Under the pieces are notes generated by a model that did not search any database, had not been told where the DNA came from, and saw nothing but the letters and a program-made list of their open reading frames with translations. From Lamellibrachia satsuma (taxonomy: Eukaryota; Annelida; Polychaeta; Sabellida; Siboglinidae), in contig BSQZ01000030.1 of NCBI GenBank assembly GCA_033239005.1, positions 4,896,001 through 4,960,000 of the forward strand: DNA of 64,000 nt. Direction: 5' to 3'. The first letter of the stretch is position 1, and each line of letters opens with the position of its first letter. Shown here one piece after another: positions 12,001 to 27,000 of this stretch. Both the position numbers and the translations under genes were made by a program.

Positions 12001-15000
12001 TGCTATGGTTGTGTCACATGACCAACATTATGTGATATAAGCTGAAGAAGGACTGGTGGGAGCTACTGGCCGACATCTCGGTTCAGGCCAAGTATCATTA
12101 GGTGGGTTAGGGTTAAGGACTGGTGGGAGCTACTGACCAACGTCTCGGTTCAGGCCAGGTATCATTAGGTGGGTTAGGGTTAAGGACTGGTGGGAGCTAC
12201 TGGCCGACATCTCGGTTCAGGGCAGGTATCATTAGGTGGGTTAGGGTTAAGGACTGGTGGGAGCTACTGGCCGACGTCTCGGTTCAGGGCAGGTATCATT
12301 AGGTGGGTTAGGGTTAAGGACTGGTGGGAGCTACTGGCCGACGTCTCGGTTCAGGGCAGGTATCATTAGGTGGGTTAGGGTTAAGGACTGGTGGAAGCTA
12401 CTGGCCGACGTCTCGGTTCAGGGCAGGTTTCATTAGGTGGGTTAGGGTTAAGGACTGGTGGGAGCTACTGGCCGACGTCTCGGTTCAGGGCAGGTATCAT
12501 TAGGTGGGTTAGGGTTAAGGACTGGTGGGAGCTACTGGCCGACGTCTCGGTTCAGGGCAGGTATCATTAGGTGGGTTAGGGTTAAGGACTGGTGGGAGCT
12601 ACTGGCCGACGTCTCGGTTCAGGGCAGGTATCATTAGGTGGGTTAGGGTTAAGGACTGGTGGGAGCTACTGGCCGGCGTCTCGGTTCAGGGCAGGTATCA
12701 TTAGGTGGGTTAGGGTTAAGGACTGGTGGGAGCTACTGGCCGACGTCTCGGTTCAGGGCAGGTATCATTAGGTGGGTTAGGGTTAAGGACTGGTGGGAGC
12801 TACTGGCCGACGTCTCGGTTCAGGGCAGGTTTCATTACGTGGGTTAGGGTTAAGGACTGGTGGGAGCTACTGGCCGACGTCTCGGTTCAGGGCAGGTATC
12901 ATTAGGTGGGTTAGGGTTAAGGACTGGTGGGAGCTACTGGCCGACGTCTCGGTTCAGGGCAGGTATCATTAGGTGGGTTAGGGTTAGGGACTGGTGGGAG
13001 CTACTGGCCGACGTCTCGGTTCAGGGCAGGTATCATTAGGTGGGTTAGGGTTAAGGACTGGTGGGAGCTACTGGCCGACGTCTCGGTTCAGGGCAGGTAT
13101 CATTAGGTGGGTTAGGGTTAAGGACTGGTGGGAGCTACTGGCCGACGTCTCGGTTCAGGGCAGGTATCATTAGGTGGGTTAGGGTTAAGAACTGGTGGGA
13201 GCTACTGGCCGACGTCTCGGTTCAGGGCAGGTTTCATTAGGTGGGTTAGGGTTAAGGACTGGTGGGAGCTACTGGCCGACGTCTCGGTTCAGGGCAGGTA
13301 TCATTAGGTGGGTTAGGGTTAAGGACTGGTGGGAGCTACTGGCCGACGTCTCGGTTCAGGGCAGGTATCATTAGGTGGGTTAGGGTTATGGACTGGTGGG
13401 AGCTACTGGCCGACGTCTCGGTTCAGGGCAGGTATCATTAGGTGGGTTAGGGTTAAGGACTGGTGGGAGCTACTGGCCGACGTCTCGGTTCAGGGCAGGT
13501 ATCATTAGGTGGGTTAGGGTTAAGGACTGGTGGGAGCTACTGGCCGACGTCTCGGTTCAGGGCAGGTATCATTAGGTGGGTTAGGGTTAAGGACTGGTGG
13601 GAGCTACTGGCCGACGTCTCGGTTCAGGGCAGGTATCATTAGGTGGGTTAGGGTTAAGAACTGGTGGGAGCTACTGGCCGACGTCTCGGTTCAGGGCAGG
13701 TTTCATTAGGTGGGTTAGGGTTAAGGACTGGTGGGAGCTACTGGCCGACGTCTCGGTTCAGGGCAGGTTTCATTAGGTGGGTTAGGGTTAAGGACTGGTG
13801 GGAGCTACTGGCCGACGTCTCGGTTCAGGGCAGGTTTCATTAGGTGGGTTAGGGTTAAGGACTGGTGGGAGCTACTGGCCGACGTCTCGGTTCAGGGCAG
13901 GTTTCATTAGGTGGGTTAGGGTTAAGGACTGGTGGGAGCTACTGGCCGACGTCTCGGTTCAGGGCAGGTTTCATTAGGTGGGTTAGGGTTAAGGACTGGT
14001 GGGAGCTACTGGCCGACGTCTCGGTTCAGGGCAGGTATCATTAGGTGGGTTAGGGTTAAGGTCTGGTGGAAGCTACTGGCCGATGTCATTTCATTCAATT
14101 GTTCACAGAGAACCAGCTGTAATGTCAATTGTTGCAATTGTTCACAGAAAACCAGCTGTGATATCAGTTGTTGCAATTGTTCACAGAGAACCAGCTGTGA
14201 TATCAGTTGTTACAATTGTTCACAGAGAACCGTACGAGTCAGGTGAAGATGCCGAGTGCCATAGAGCGGTGTGTGTGTAAACAGAACATTGAGTTCATGC
14301 ACAATCGCAACCAGTTTTCAGTCGAGTACTTCCACTTCATGCGCCGACTGCTCATGTGTAACACACACTACGTCCAACTGCTGCCCGGTCACGACAAGCT
14401 GGTAAGTCCAGTTTACTATATAACAATCCTAATCAAGTTTTTAACAAATAGTACACATAAGCATTGTAAATAAAAATGACAAAATATGAAAGTTTAAATA
14501 TAATAAATTGGTGTAAAATTAAATTGCATATAAATAACATAATATATGTAATGCCACACGCCAAAACCAGTTGTTGTCAACAATTTTACAAAACCATTTT
14601 ATTACAGATTCAACTAGAGGAGATACACAGCTTTAAAATGACCACAACATGAACAGTGTATCTTACTCCTGGGCCAAGATATTACACTTTTAGTGTCCAC
14701 ATTCTTGGAATAACAGTTTTGAGAAAATCAGCTTTAAAAAACGGCATTGAAAAATTGCTTCTCCCCTAGCAACCATGCACTTAAAATGCTCCAAATGGAA
14801 TAAAATTTTGTATATTCCTCCAGTAGGTGTGTATAAAGAAGATACAGAAGTATAAAGTTGAAAAACGTAATATTTATTGAATGCCACCTCATTTACTACC
14901 AGGTTTGGTATTCCCGGAGACTACCGCGAGCACTGGGAGCCGAACCCCTAAAGTAAATCCCTGAAATATCTGAAAATAAAACATTATTTACACATCACAT

Positions 15001-18000
15001 ATATAATAACACTACACAATGTCAGTTTCCCTAATTTGGAAAGTCCGCTCCCGCTGGGGCTGAGCCAACCAGTGCAGACTCAATGTGGTCTTCCCCTGCC
15101 CCTGCCGAAGCAACTTCCACAGGCTCGACGCGGCCTTCGAAGTAATCTTCAATCACGGCAGCTAAATTGCTGTCCTTGAGATTGCACCCCCTCGCACAAT
15201 CCAACTCGTACGTACGTACGTACGTATATATATATATATATGTACTGTGATGATCCTGCTGTTTTACAGAAGCCTGAGGCGGAGGAACTGGCCATGATCA
15301 GTGCCCAGCTGGCAGCCAAGTTCCTCTTTTCTATAGGTTTCCACACAAAGAAGACGTTACGGTAAGTCGGGCAGGGAAGATGGGTTTTGGATAAGGGAAT
15401 GAGGCATAAGGGAAGTAGGGTTAAGGAATGAGGCATAAGGGAAGTAGAGTTAAGGGAATGAGGCATAAGGGAAGTAGGGTTAAGGGAATGAGGCATAAGG
15501 GAAGTAGGGTTAAGGGAATGAGGCATAAGGGAAGTAGAGTTAAGGAAATGAGGCATAAGGGAAGTAGAGTTAAGGAAATGAGGCATAAGAGAAGTAGAGT
15601 TAAGGGAATGAGGCACAAGGGAAGTAGGGTTAAGGGAATGAGGCATAAGGGAAGTAGGGTTAAGGGAATGAGGCACAAGGGAAGTAGGGTTAAGGGATTG
15701 AGGCATAAGGGAAGTAGGGTTAAGGGAATGAGGTAAACGGAAAGTAGAGTTAAGGAAATGAGGCATAAGGGAAGTAGGGTTTGGGTTAAGGGAAGTAGAC
15801 ATACAGGAAGTAGGGTTAAGGGAAGGAAGCATACACAAAGTAGGGTTAAGGGAAGGAGGCATACAGGAAGTAGGGTTAATGGAAGGAAGCATACAGGAAG
15901 TAGGGTTAAGGGAAGGAAGCATAAGGGAAGTGAGGATAATACCCATGCTCCACATGTGACAGGTTGTGCCACATGATGTGTTGGTGTGGGGATGGCTGGT
16001 GGCAGTAACTCCTGCTGCTAAGCCATCTTAGTCATCTCTAAATACTTGTGCATCATCAGTTGTCAATAATTACTTCTAATTTAAAATTGATGGTGTGCTG
16101 CATGTCGTGTGCTGCATGTCGTGTGCTGCATGTCGTGTGCTGCATGTCGTGTGCTGCATGTCGTGTGCTGCATGTCGTGTGCTGCATGTCGTGTGCTGCA
16201 TGTCGTGTGCTGTATGTCGTGTGCTGCATGTCGTGTGCTGTATGTCGTGTGCTGCATGTCGTGTGCTGTATGTCGTGTGCTACATGTCGTGTGCTGTATG
16301 TCATGTGCTGCATGTCGTGTGCTGTATGTCGTGTGCTGCATGTCGTGTGCTGCATGTCGCATTTTTCAATTGAAAAGATGACCACAAGTTATATTCCACT
16401 TCTACTTGACATATTCAAATATATAACCTTTGACCTGGTGCAGGGGGCCGGCGAGTGAGTGGTATGACGCCCTCAGTGTGCATCTGAGACACAGCAAGAA
16501 CGTGCGAAACTGGTTCGCACAGAACGTCTTCTTCTCACACCCCAGTCGCTTTGCTGAGTACTTGCTCGAGTGTCCAAGTTCAGAGGTACGTCATCAAGAC
16601 TGGTTATGTCTCAGTTCAGAGGTATGTCATCAAGACTGGTTATGTCTCAGTTCAGAGGTACTTCATCAAGACTGGTTATGTCTCAGTTCAGAGGTATGTC
16701 ATCAAGACTGGTTATGTCTCAGTTCAGAGGTACTTCATCAAGACTGGTTATGTCTCAGTTCAGAGGTACTTCATCAAGACTGGTTATGTCTCAGTTCAGA
16801 GGTACTTCATCAAGACTGGTTATGTCTCAGTTCAGAGGTACGTCATCAAGACTGGTTGTGTCTCAGTTCAGAGGTATGTCATCAAGACTGGTTATGCCTC
16901 AGTTCAGAGGTACGTCATCAAGACTGGTTATGTCTCAGTTCAGAGGTACGTCATCAAGACTGGTTATGTCTCAGTTCAGAGGTACTTCATCAAGACTGGT
17001 TATCTCTCAGTTCAGAGGTACGTCATCAAGACTGGTTATGTCTCAGTTCAGAGGTACGTAATCAAGACTGGTTATGTCTCAGTTCAGAGGTACGTAATCA
17101 AGACTGGTTATGTCTCAGTTCAGAGGTACGTAATCAAGACTGGTTATGTCTCAGTTCAGAGGTACGTAATCAAGACTGGTTATGTCTCAGTTCAGAGGTA
17201 CGTAATCAAGACTGGTTGTGTCTCAGTTCAGAGGTACGTAATCAAGACTGGTTGTGTCTCAGTTCAGAAGTACGTAATCAAGACTGGTTGTGTCTCAGTT
17301 CAGAGGTACGTAATCAAGACTGGTTGTGTCTCAGACCAGTATAAGTAATTACTCAAGTGTCGGGTTCAATTTATGAGTGGACAGTGGACACTGGACATGG
17401 ATACTAGACAGTGGACACTGGTCAGTGGACATTGACCATTGTTGGCTGCACTCAGTTGGACTCTTGTCTAAAATCACTGGGCTTGTAGAGCAGTCATACC
17501 TGTACAGTTGGGGCAGTCACACCTGCACAGCCATGGGGTAGTCACACCTGTACGGTTGGAGCAGTCATACCTGTAAGGGTGGAGCAGCCATACCTGTAAG
17601 GGTGGAGCAGCCATACCTGTACAGGTATGGCTGCTCCACCCTTACAGGTATGACTGCTCCAACCGTACAGGTGTGACTACCCCACCTGTACAGGTGTGGC
17701 TGCTCCACCCGTACAGGTGTGACTGCCTCAACTGTACAGGTGTGACTACCCCACCTGTGCAGGTGTGACTGCCCCAACTGTACAGGTATGACTGCTCTAC
17801 AAGAGCAGTCACACCTGTATGGGTGGAGCAGTCATACCTGTGTTCTGTACGGGTGGAGCAGCCACACCTGTACAGTTAGAGCAGTCACACCTGTACGGGT
17901 GGAGCAGTTACACCTGTACAGGTAGAGTTGCCACTGAGGGATCTTGTCTGTCGTAGGTGCGGAATGCTGTCATGAAGATTATAGTGTTTCTCGCCCATTT

Positions 18001-21000
18001 CTCGCTGCCAGACGGCCCAGTGCCAGAGTCTATCACCCCAAGTAAGTGACAACTCCTCGCATACATGTCTTACTAGTTGTAGAGTTGGTCATGAAGTAAA
18101 CAAATTTGTTCTTGTATAATTATAAATGTTATATTGAAAGACTTTAAGATCGTAGTTGTTATGGTTCTAGACTGTAACTTGGATTCCTGGTACCTTTGCT
18201 CTAGGGTTCTGCATTCTAGAATTGTAGATTCTATGGTTCAATGTACTTATAGACAGAAGAGTCCTCGACTCAGGGTTAAATCTGGGCTGCAGCCTTGCAT
18301 CAATGATGCATAGAACATTTACATGCTGCCTGGTTTACTGTCAGGTGTATCATTGTGACACATGTATGCCATCAACCTTTTTTATTTGAGGACATTCTGA
18401 TGTAGACAAAGTTCACCTTCCGTTTGTGACTGGTTCACAAATCACAAAGTTGTGGAAGGCAGTGTTCCCTGGCAGTCACTTATCAAGATTCAACAAGTTT
18501 TTGGCTGGAAAATGCAACATCGTTGATGTCGATGATCTTTAAAAAATCATGGTGACCTAACTGACCTAACCATAAACACAATCATAAAAACCACCAGTGA
18601 CCAGTGACCACCTACTTGGTGTGTTTGCAGCGTTTGTTCTGTCTGACCAGACAGCCACACTCAGTGACCATCTACTGGTGGCTGTTCTCAGTCTCCTCAA
18701 GAAAGAAGTATCTGAACACGGAAGGCATCTCACCCAGTACTTCCATCTCTTTCTCATGTACCTCAATCTGGGCGTTGCGGAGGTAAGTGAAGGCAAGGCT
18801 GACTGACCTCCTGTGTGTGACACAGAGACTGTCAACACCTCCTTATGTGAGTTGGACAAAGTTCACATGTAGTTCAGGTCTGTGGGTAAATGTAGGGCAT
18901 GTCTACGGGGAAGTGTAAGTCATGTCTGTGGGGAAGTGTAGGTCATGTCTGTGGAGAAGTGTAGGTCATGTATGTGGGGAAGTGTAGGTCATGTCTACGG
19001 GGAAATGTAAGTCATGTCTGTGGGGAAGTGTAGGTCATGTCTGTGGGGAAGTGTAGGTCATGTCTGTGGGGAAGTGTAGGTCATGTCTGTGGGGAAGTGT
19101 AGGTCATGTCTTGGGGAAGTGTAAGTCATGTCTGTGGGGAAGTGTAGGTCATGTCTGTGGAGAAGTGTAAGTCATGTATGTGGGGAAGTGTAAGTCATGT
19201 CTGTGGGGAAGTGTAGGTTATGTATGTGGAGAAGTGTAAGTCATGTCTGTGGGGAAGTGTAGGTCATGTCTGTGGAGAAGTGTAAGTCATGTCTGTGGAG
19301 AAGTGTAAGTCATGTCTGTGGGGAAGTGTAGGTCATGTCTGTGGAGAAGTGTAAGTCATGTCTGTGGGGAAGTGTAGGTCATGTCTGTGGGGAAGTGTAG
19401 GTCATGTCTTGGGGAAGTGTACGTCTTGTCTGTGGGGGAGCATTGGTCATGCATGTGGGTAAGTGTTCCAGTAGGTCATGTCTGTGGGAAGTGTAGGTCA
19501 TGTCTGTGGGAAGTGTAGGTCATGTCTGTGGGTGTTACAGTAGGTCATGTCTGTGGTTAAGGGTCATGTCTTTGGGAAGTGTAGGTCATGTCTGTAGGGA
19601 GTGTAGGTCATGTCTATGGGAAGTGTAGGTCATGTATGTGTGGAGTGTTGGGAGTGTCTGTACAAAATATGTAGATGTTAGATGTTTCCTAGTCACATTC
19701 AGAAATCTGCTGCGACTGTCTTCTAGTGCAGCGCCCCCTGGCAGTCAAATCCATACTTGATATAATTACATTATATCAATTTCAATTCCATACAAAATAC
19801 CAATTCAAGTTATCAGTTCCATATTTAAATAAACGTATGTCAAGAGCGCAACCACAGACATACTCAACACCAAACAACCGCAGACATACTAAACACCAAA
19901 CAATCACAGACATACTCAACGCCAAACAACCACAGACATACTCAACACCAAACAACCGCAGACATACTAAACACCAAACAATCACAGACATACTCAACGC
20001 CAAACAACCACAGACATACTCAACACCAAACAACCACAGACATACTCAACACCAAACAACCGCAGACATACTAAACACCAAACAATCACAGACATACTCA
20101 ACACCAAGCAACCACAGACATACTCAACACCAAACAACCACAGACATACTCAACACCAAACAACCACAGACATACTCAACACTAAACAACCGCAGACATA
20201 CTAAACACCAAACAATCACAGACATACTCAACACCAAGCAACCACAGACATACTAAACACCAAGCAACCACAGACATACTCAACACCAAGCAACCGCAGA
20301 CATACTAAACACCAAGCAACCACAGACATACTCAACACCAAGCAACCACAGACATACTAAACACCAAGCAACCACAGACATACTCAACACCAAGCAACCA
20401 CAGACATACTAAACACCAAGCAACCACAGACATACTCAACACCAAGCAACCACAGACATACTCAACACCAAGCAACCACAGACATACTCAACACCAAACA
20501 ACCACAGACATACTCAACACCAAACAACCACAGAAATACTCAACACCAAACAACCACAGACATACTCAACACCAAGCAACCACAGAAATACTCAACACCA
20601 AACAACCACAGACATACTCAACACCAAACAACCACAGAAATACTCAACACCAAACAACCACAGACATACTCAACACCAAACAACCGCAGACATACTAAAC
20701 ACCAAGCAACCACAGACATACTCAACACCAAGCAACCACAGACATACTAAACACCAAGCAACCACAGACATACTCAACACCAAGCAACCATATACATACT
20801 AAACACCAAGCAACCACAGACATACTCAACACCAAGCAACCATAGACATACTCAACACCAAGCAACCACAGACATACGCAACACCAAACAACCACAGACA
20901 TACTCAACACCAAACAACCACAGAAATACTCAACACCAAACAACCACAGACATACTCAACACCAAACAACCACAGACATACTCAACACCAAGCAACCACA

Positions 21001-24000
21001 GAAATACTCAACACCAAACAACCACCGACATACTCAACACCAAACAACCACATACATACTCAACACCAAACAACCACAGAAATACTCAACACCAAACAAC
21101 CACCGACATACTCAACACCAAACAACCACCGACATACTCAACACCAAACAACCACAGACATACTCAACACCAAACAACCGCAGACATACTCAACACCAAA
21201 CAACCGCAGACATACTAAACACCAAACAATCACAGACATACTCAACACCAAACAACCACAGACATACTCAACACCAAACAACCACAGACATACTCAACAC
21301 CAAACAACCGCAGACATACTAAACACCAAACAATCACAGACATACTCAACACCAAGCAACCACAGACATACTCAACACCAAACAACCACAGACATACTCA
21401 ACACCAAACAACCACAGACATACTCAACACCAAACAACCGCAGACATACTAAACACCAAACAATCACAGACATACTCAACACCAAGGAACCACAGACATA
21501 CTAAACACCAAGCAACCGCAGACATACTCAACACCAAGCAACCACAGACATACTCAACACCAAGCAACCACAGACATACTAAACACCAAGCAACCACAGA
21601 CATACTCAACACCAAGCAACCACAGACATACTCAACACCAAGCAACCACAGACATACTCAACACCAAACAACCACAGACATACTCAACACCAAACAACCA
21701 CAGAAATACTCAACACCAAACAACCACAGACATACTCAACACCAAGCAACCACAGAAATACTCAACACCAGACAACCACAGACATACTCAACACCAAACA
21801 ACCACAGAAATACTCAACACCAAACAACCACAGACATACTCAACACCAAACAACCGCAGACATACTAAACACCAAGCAACCACAGACATACTCAACACCA
21901 AGCAACCACAGACATACTAAACACCAAGCAACCACAGACATACTCAACACCAAGCAACCATATACATACTAAACACCAAGCAACCACAGACATACTCAAC
22001 ACCAAGCAACCATAGACATACTCAACACCAAGCAACCACAGACATACGCAACACCAAACAACCACAGACATACTCAACACCAAACAACCACAGAAATACT
22101 CAACACCAAACAACCACAGACATACTCAACACCAAACAACCACAGACATACTCAACACCAAGCAACCACAGAAATACTCAACACCAAACAACCACCGACA
22201 TACTCAACACCAAACAACCACATACATACTCAACACCAAACAACCACAGAAATACTCAACACCAAACAACCACCGACATACTCAACACCAAACAACCACA
22301 GACATACTCAACACCAAACAACCACAGACATACTCAACACCAAACAACCACATACATACTCAACACCAAACAACCACAGAAATACTCAACACCAAACAAC
22401 CACCGACATACTCAACACCAAACAACCACAGACATACTCAACACCAAGCAACCACATACATACTCAACACCAAACAACCACAGACATACTCAACACCAAA
22501 CAACCACATACATACTCAACACCAAACAACCACAGAAATACTCAACACCAAACAACCACCAACATACTCAACACCAAACAACCACAGACATACTCAACAC
22601 CAAACAACCACAGACATACTCAACACCAAACAACCACAGACATACTCAACACCAAACAACCACAGAAATACTCAACACCAAACAACCACCGACATACTCA
22701 ACACCAAACAACCACAGACATACTCAACACCAAACAACCGCTGAAATAACTCGGCACCAAACAACCACAGAAATACTCAACACCAAACAACCACAGACAT
22801 ACTCAACACCAAACAACCACAGACATACTCAACACCAAACAACCACAGACATACTCATCACCAAGCAACCACAGACATACTCAACACCAAACAACAACAG
22901 AAGTACTCAACACCAAACAACCACAGACATACTCAACACCAAACAACCACCAACATACTCAACACCAAACAACCACAGACATACTCAACACCAAACAACC
23001 ACAGACATACTCAACACCAAACAACCACAGAAATATTCAACACCAAACAACCACCGACATACTCAACACCAAACAACCACAGACATACTCAACACCAAAC
23101 AACCACAGAAATACTCAACACCAAACAACCACAGACATACTCAACACCAAGCAACCACAGAAATACTCAACACCAAACAACCACAGACATACTCAACACC
23201 AAACAACCACAGAAATACTCAACACCAAACAACCACAGACATACTCAACACCAAACAACCACAGACATACTAAACACCAAGCAACCACAGACATACTCAA
23301 CACCAAGCAACCACAGACATACTAAACACCAAGCAACCACAGACATACTCAACACCAAGCAACCATATACATACTAAACACCAAGCAACCACAGACATAC
23401 TCAACACCAAGCAACCATAGACATACTCAACACCAAGCAACCACAGACATACTCAACACCAAACAACCACAGACATACTCAACACCAAACAACCACAGAA
23501 ATACTCAACACCAAACAACCACAGACATACTCAACACCAAACAACCACAGACATACTCAACACCAAGCAACCACAGAAATACTCAACACCAAACAACCAC
23601 CGACATACTCAACACCAAACAACCACATACATACTCAACACCAAACAACCGCAGACATACTAAACACCAAACAATCACAGACATACTCAACACCAAGCAA
23701 CCACAGACATACTCAACACCAAACAACCACAGACATACTCAACACCAAACAACCACAGACATACTCAACACCAAACAACCGCAGACATACTAAACACCAA
23801 ACAATCACAGACATACTCAACACCAAGGAACCACAGACATACTAAACACCAAGCAACCGCAGACATACTCAACACCAAGCAACCACAGACATACTCAACA
23901 CCAAGCAACCACAGACATACTCAACACCAAGCAACCACAGACATACTCAACACCAAGCAACCACAGACATACTCAACACCAAGCAACCACAGACATACTC

Positions 24001-27000
24001 AACACCAAACAACCACAGACATACTCAACACCAAACAACCACAGAAATACTCAACACCAAACAACCACAGACATACTCAACACCAAGCAACCACAGAAAT
24101 ACTCAACACCAAACAACCACAGACATACTCAACACCAAACAACCACAGAAATACTCAACACCAAACAACCACAGACATACTCAACACCAAACAACCACAG
24201 ACATACTCAACACCAAGCAACCACAGACATACTCAACACCAAGCAACCACAGACATACTCAACACCAAGCAACCACAGACATACTCAACACCAACCAACC
24301 ACAGACATACTCAACACCAAGCAACCACAGACATACTCAACACCAAGCAACCACAGACATACTCAACACCAAGCAACCACAGACATACTCAACACCAAAC
24401 AACCACAGACATACTCAACACCAAACAACCACAGAAATACTCAACACCAAACAACCACAGACATACTCAACACCAAACAACCACAGACATACTCAACACC
24501 AAGCAACCACAGAAATACTCAACACCAAACAACCACAGACATACTCAACACCAAACAACCACAGACATACTCAACACCAAACAACCACAGAAATACTCAA
24601 CACCAAACAACCACCGACATACTCAACACCAAACAACCACAGACATACTCAACACCAAACAACCACAGACATACTCAACACCAAACAACCACAGACATAC
24701 TCAACACCAAACAACCACATACATACTCAACACCAAACAACCACAGAAATACTCAACACCAAACAACCACCGACATACTCAACACCAAACAACCACAGAC
24801 ATACTCAACACCAAGCAACCACATACATACTCAACACCAAACAACCACAGACATACTCAACACCAAACAACCACAGACATACTCAACACCAAACAACCAC
24901 AGACATACTCAACACCAAACAACCACAGACATACTCAACACCAAACAACCACAGACATACTCAACACCAAACAACCACAGACATACTCAACACCAAACAA
25001 CCACAGACATACTCAACACCAAACAACCACAGAAATACTCAACACCAAACAACCACAGACATACTCAACACCAAACAACCACAGACATACTCAACACCAA
25101 ACAACCGCTGAAATAACTCGGCACCAAACAACCACAGAAATACTCAACACCAAACAACCACAGACATACTCAACACCAAACAACCACAGACATACTCAAC
25201 ACCAAACAACCACAGACATACTCATCACCAAGCAACCACAGACATACTCAACACCAAACAACAACAGAAGTACTCAACACCAAACAACCACAGACATACT
25301 CAACACCAAACAACCACCAACATACTCAACACCAAACAACCACAGACATACTCAACACCAAACAACCACAGAAATAGTCAACACCAAACAACCACCGACA
25401 TACTCAACACCAAACAACCACAGACATACTCAACACCAAACAACCACAGACATACTCAACACCAAACAACCACAGACATACTCAACACCAAACAACCACA
25501 GACATACTCATCACCAAGCAACCATAGACATACTCAACACCAAACAACCGCTGAAATAACTCGGCACCAAACAACCACAGAAATATTCAACAACAAACAA
25601 CCACCGACATACTCAACACCAAACAACCACAGACATACTCAACACCAAACAACCACAGAAATATTCAACACCAAACAACCACAGACATACTCAACACCAA
25701 ACAACCACAGACATACTCAACACCAAACAACCACAGACATGCTCAACACCAAACAACCACAGACATACTCAACACCAAACAACCACAGAAATACTCAACA
25801 CCAAACAACCACAGAAATATTCAACACCAAACAACCACACACATAAGCAACACCAAACAACCGCAGACATACTCAACACCAAAAAACCACAGACATACTC
25901 AACACCAAACAACCACAGACATACTCAACACCAAACAACCGCTGACATACTCAACACCAAGCAACAACACACATACGCAACACCAAACAACCGCAGACAT
26001 ACTCAACACCAAACAACCACAGACATACTCAACACCAAACAACCACAGACATACTCAACACCAAACAACCACAGAAATACTCAACACCAAACAACCACCG
26101 ACATACTCAACACCAAACAACCACAGACATACTCAACACCAAACAACCGCTGAAATAACTCGGCACCAAACAACCACAGAAATACTCAACACCAAACAAC
26201 CACAGACATACTCAACACCAAACAACCACAGACATACTCAACACCAAACAACCACAGACATACTCATCACCAAGCAACCACAGACATACTCAACACCAAA
26301 CAACAACAGAAGTACTCAACACCAAACAACCACAGACATACTCAACACCAAACAACCACCAACATACTCAACACCAAACAACCACAGACATACTCAACAC
26401 CAAACAACCACAGAAATATTCAACACCAAACAACCACCGACATACTCAACACCAAACAACCACAGACATACTCAACACCAAACAACCACAGACATACTCA
26501 ACACCAAACAACCACAGACATACTCAACACCAAACAACCACAGACATACTCATCACCAAGCAACCATAGACATACTCAACACCAAACAACCGCTGAAATA
26601 ACTCGGCACCAAACAACCACAGAAATATTCAACAACAAACAACCACCGACATACTCAACACCAAACAACCACAGACATACTCAACACCAAACAACCACAG
26701 AAATATTCAACACCAAACAACCACAGACATACTCAACACCAAACAACCACAGACATACTCAACACCAAACAACCACAGACATGCTCAACACCAAACAACC
26801 ACAGACATACTCAACACCAAACAACCACAGACATACTCAACACCAAACAACCACAGAAATATTCAACACCAAACAACCACACACATATGCAACACCAAAC
26901 AACCGCAGACATACTCAACACCAAAAAACCACAGACATACTCAACACCAAACAACCACAGACATACTCAACACCAAACAACCGCTGACATACTCAACACC

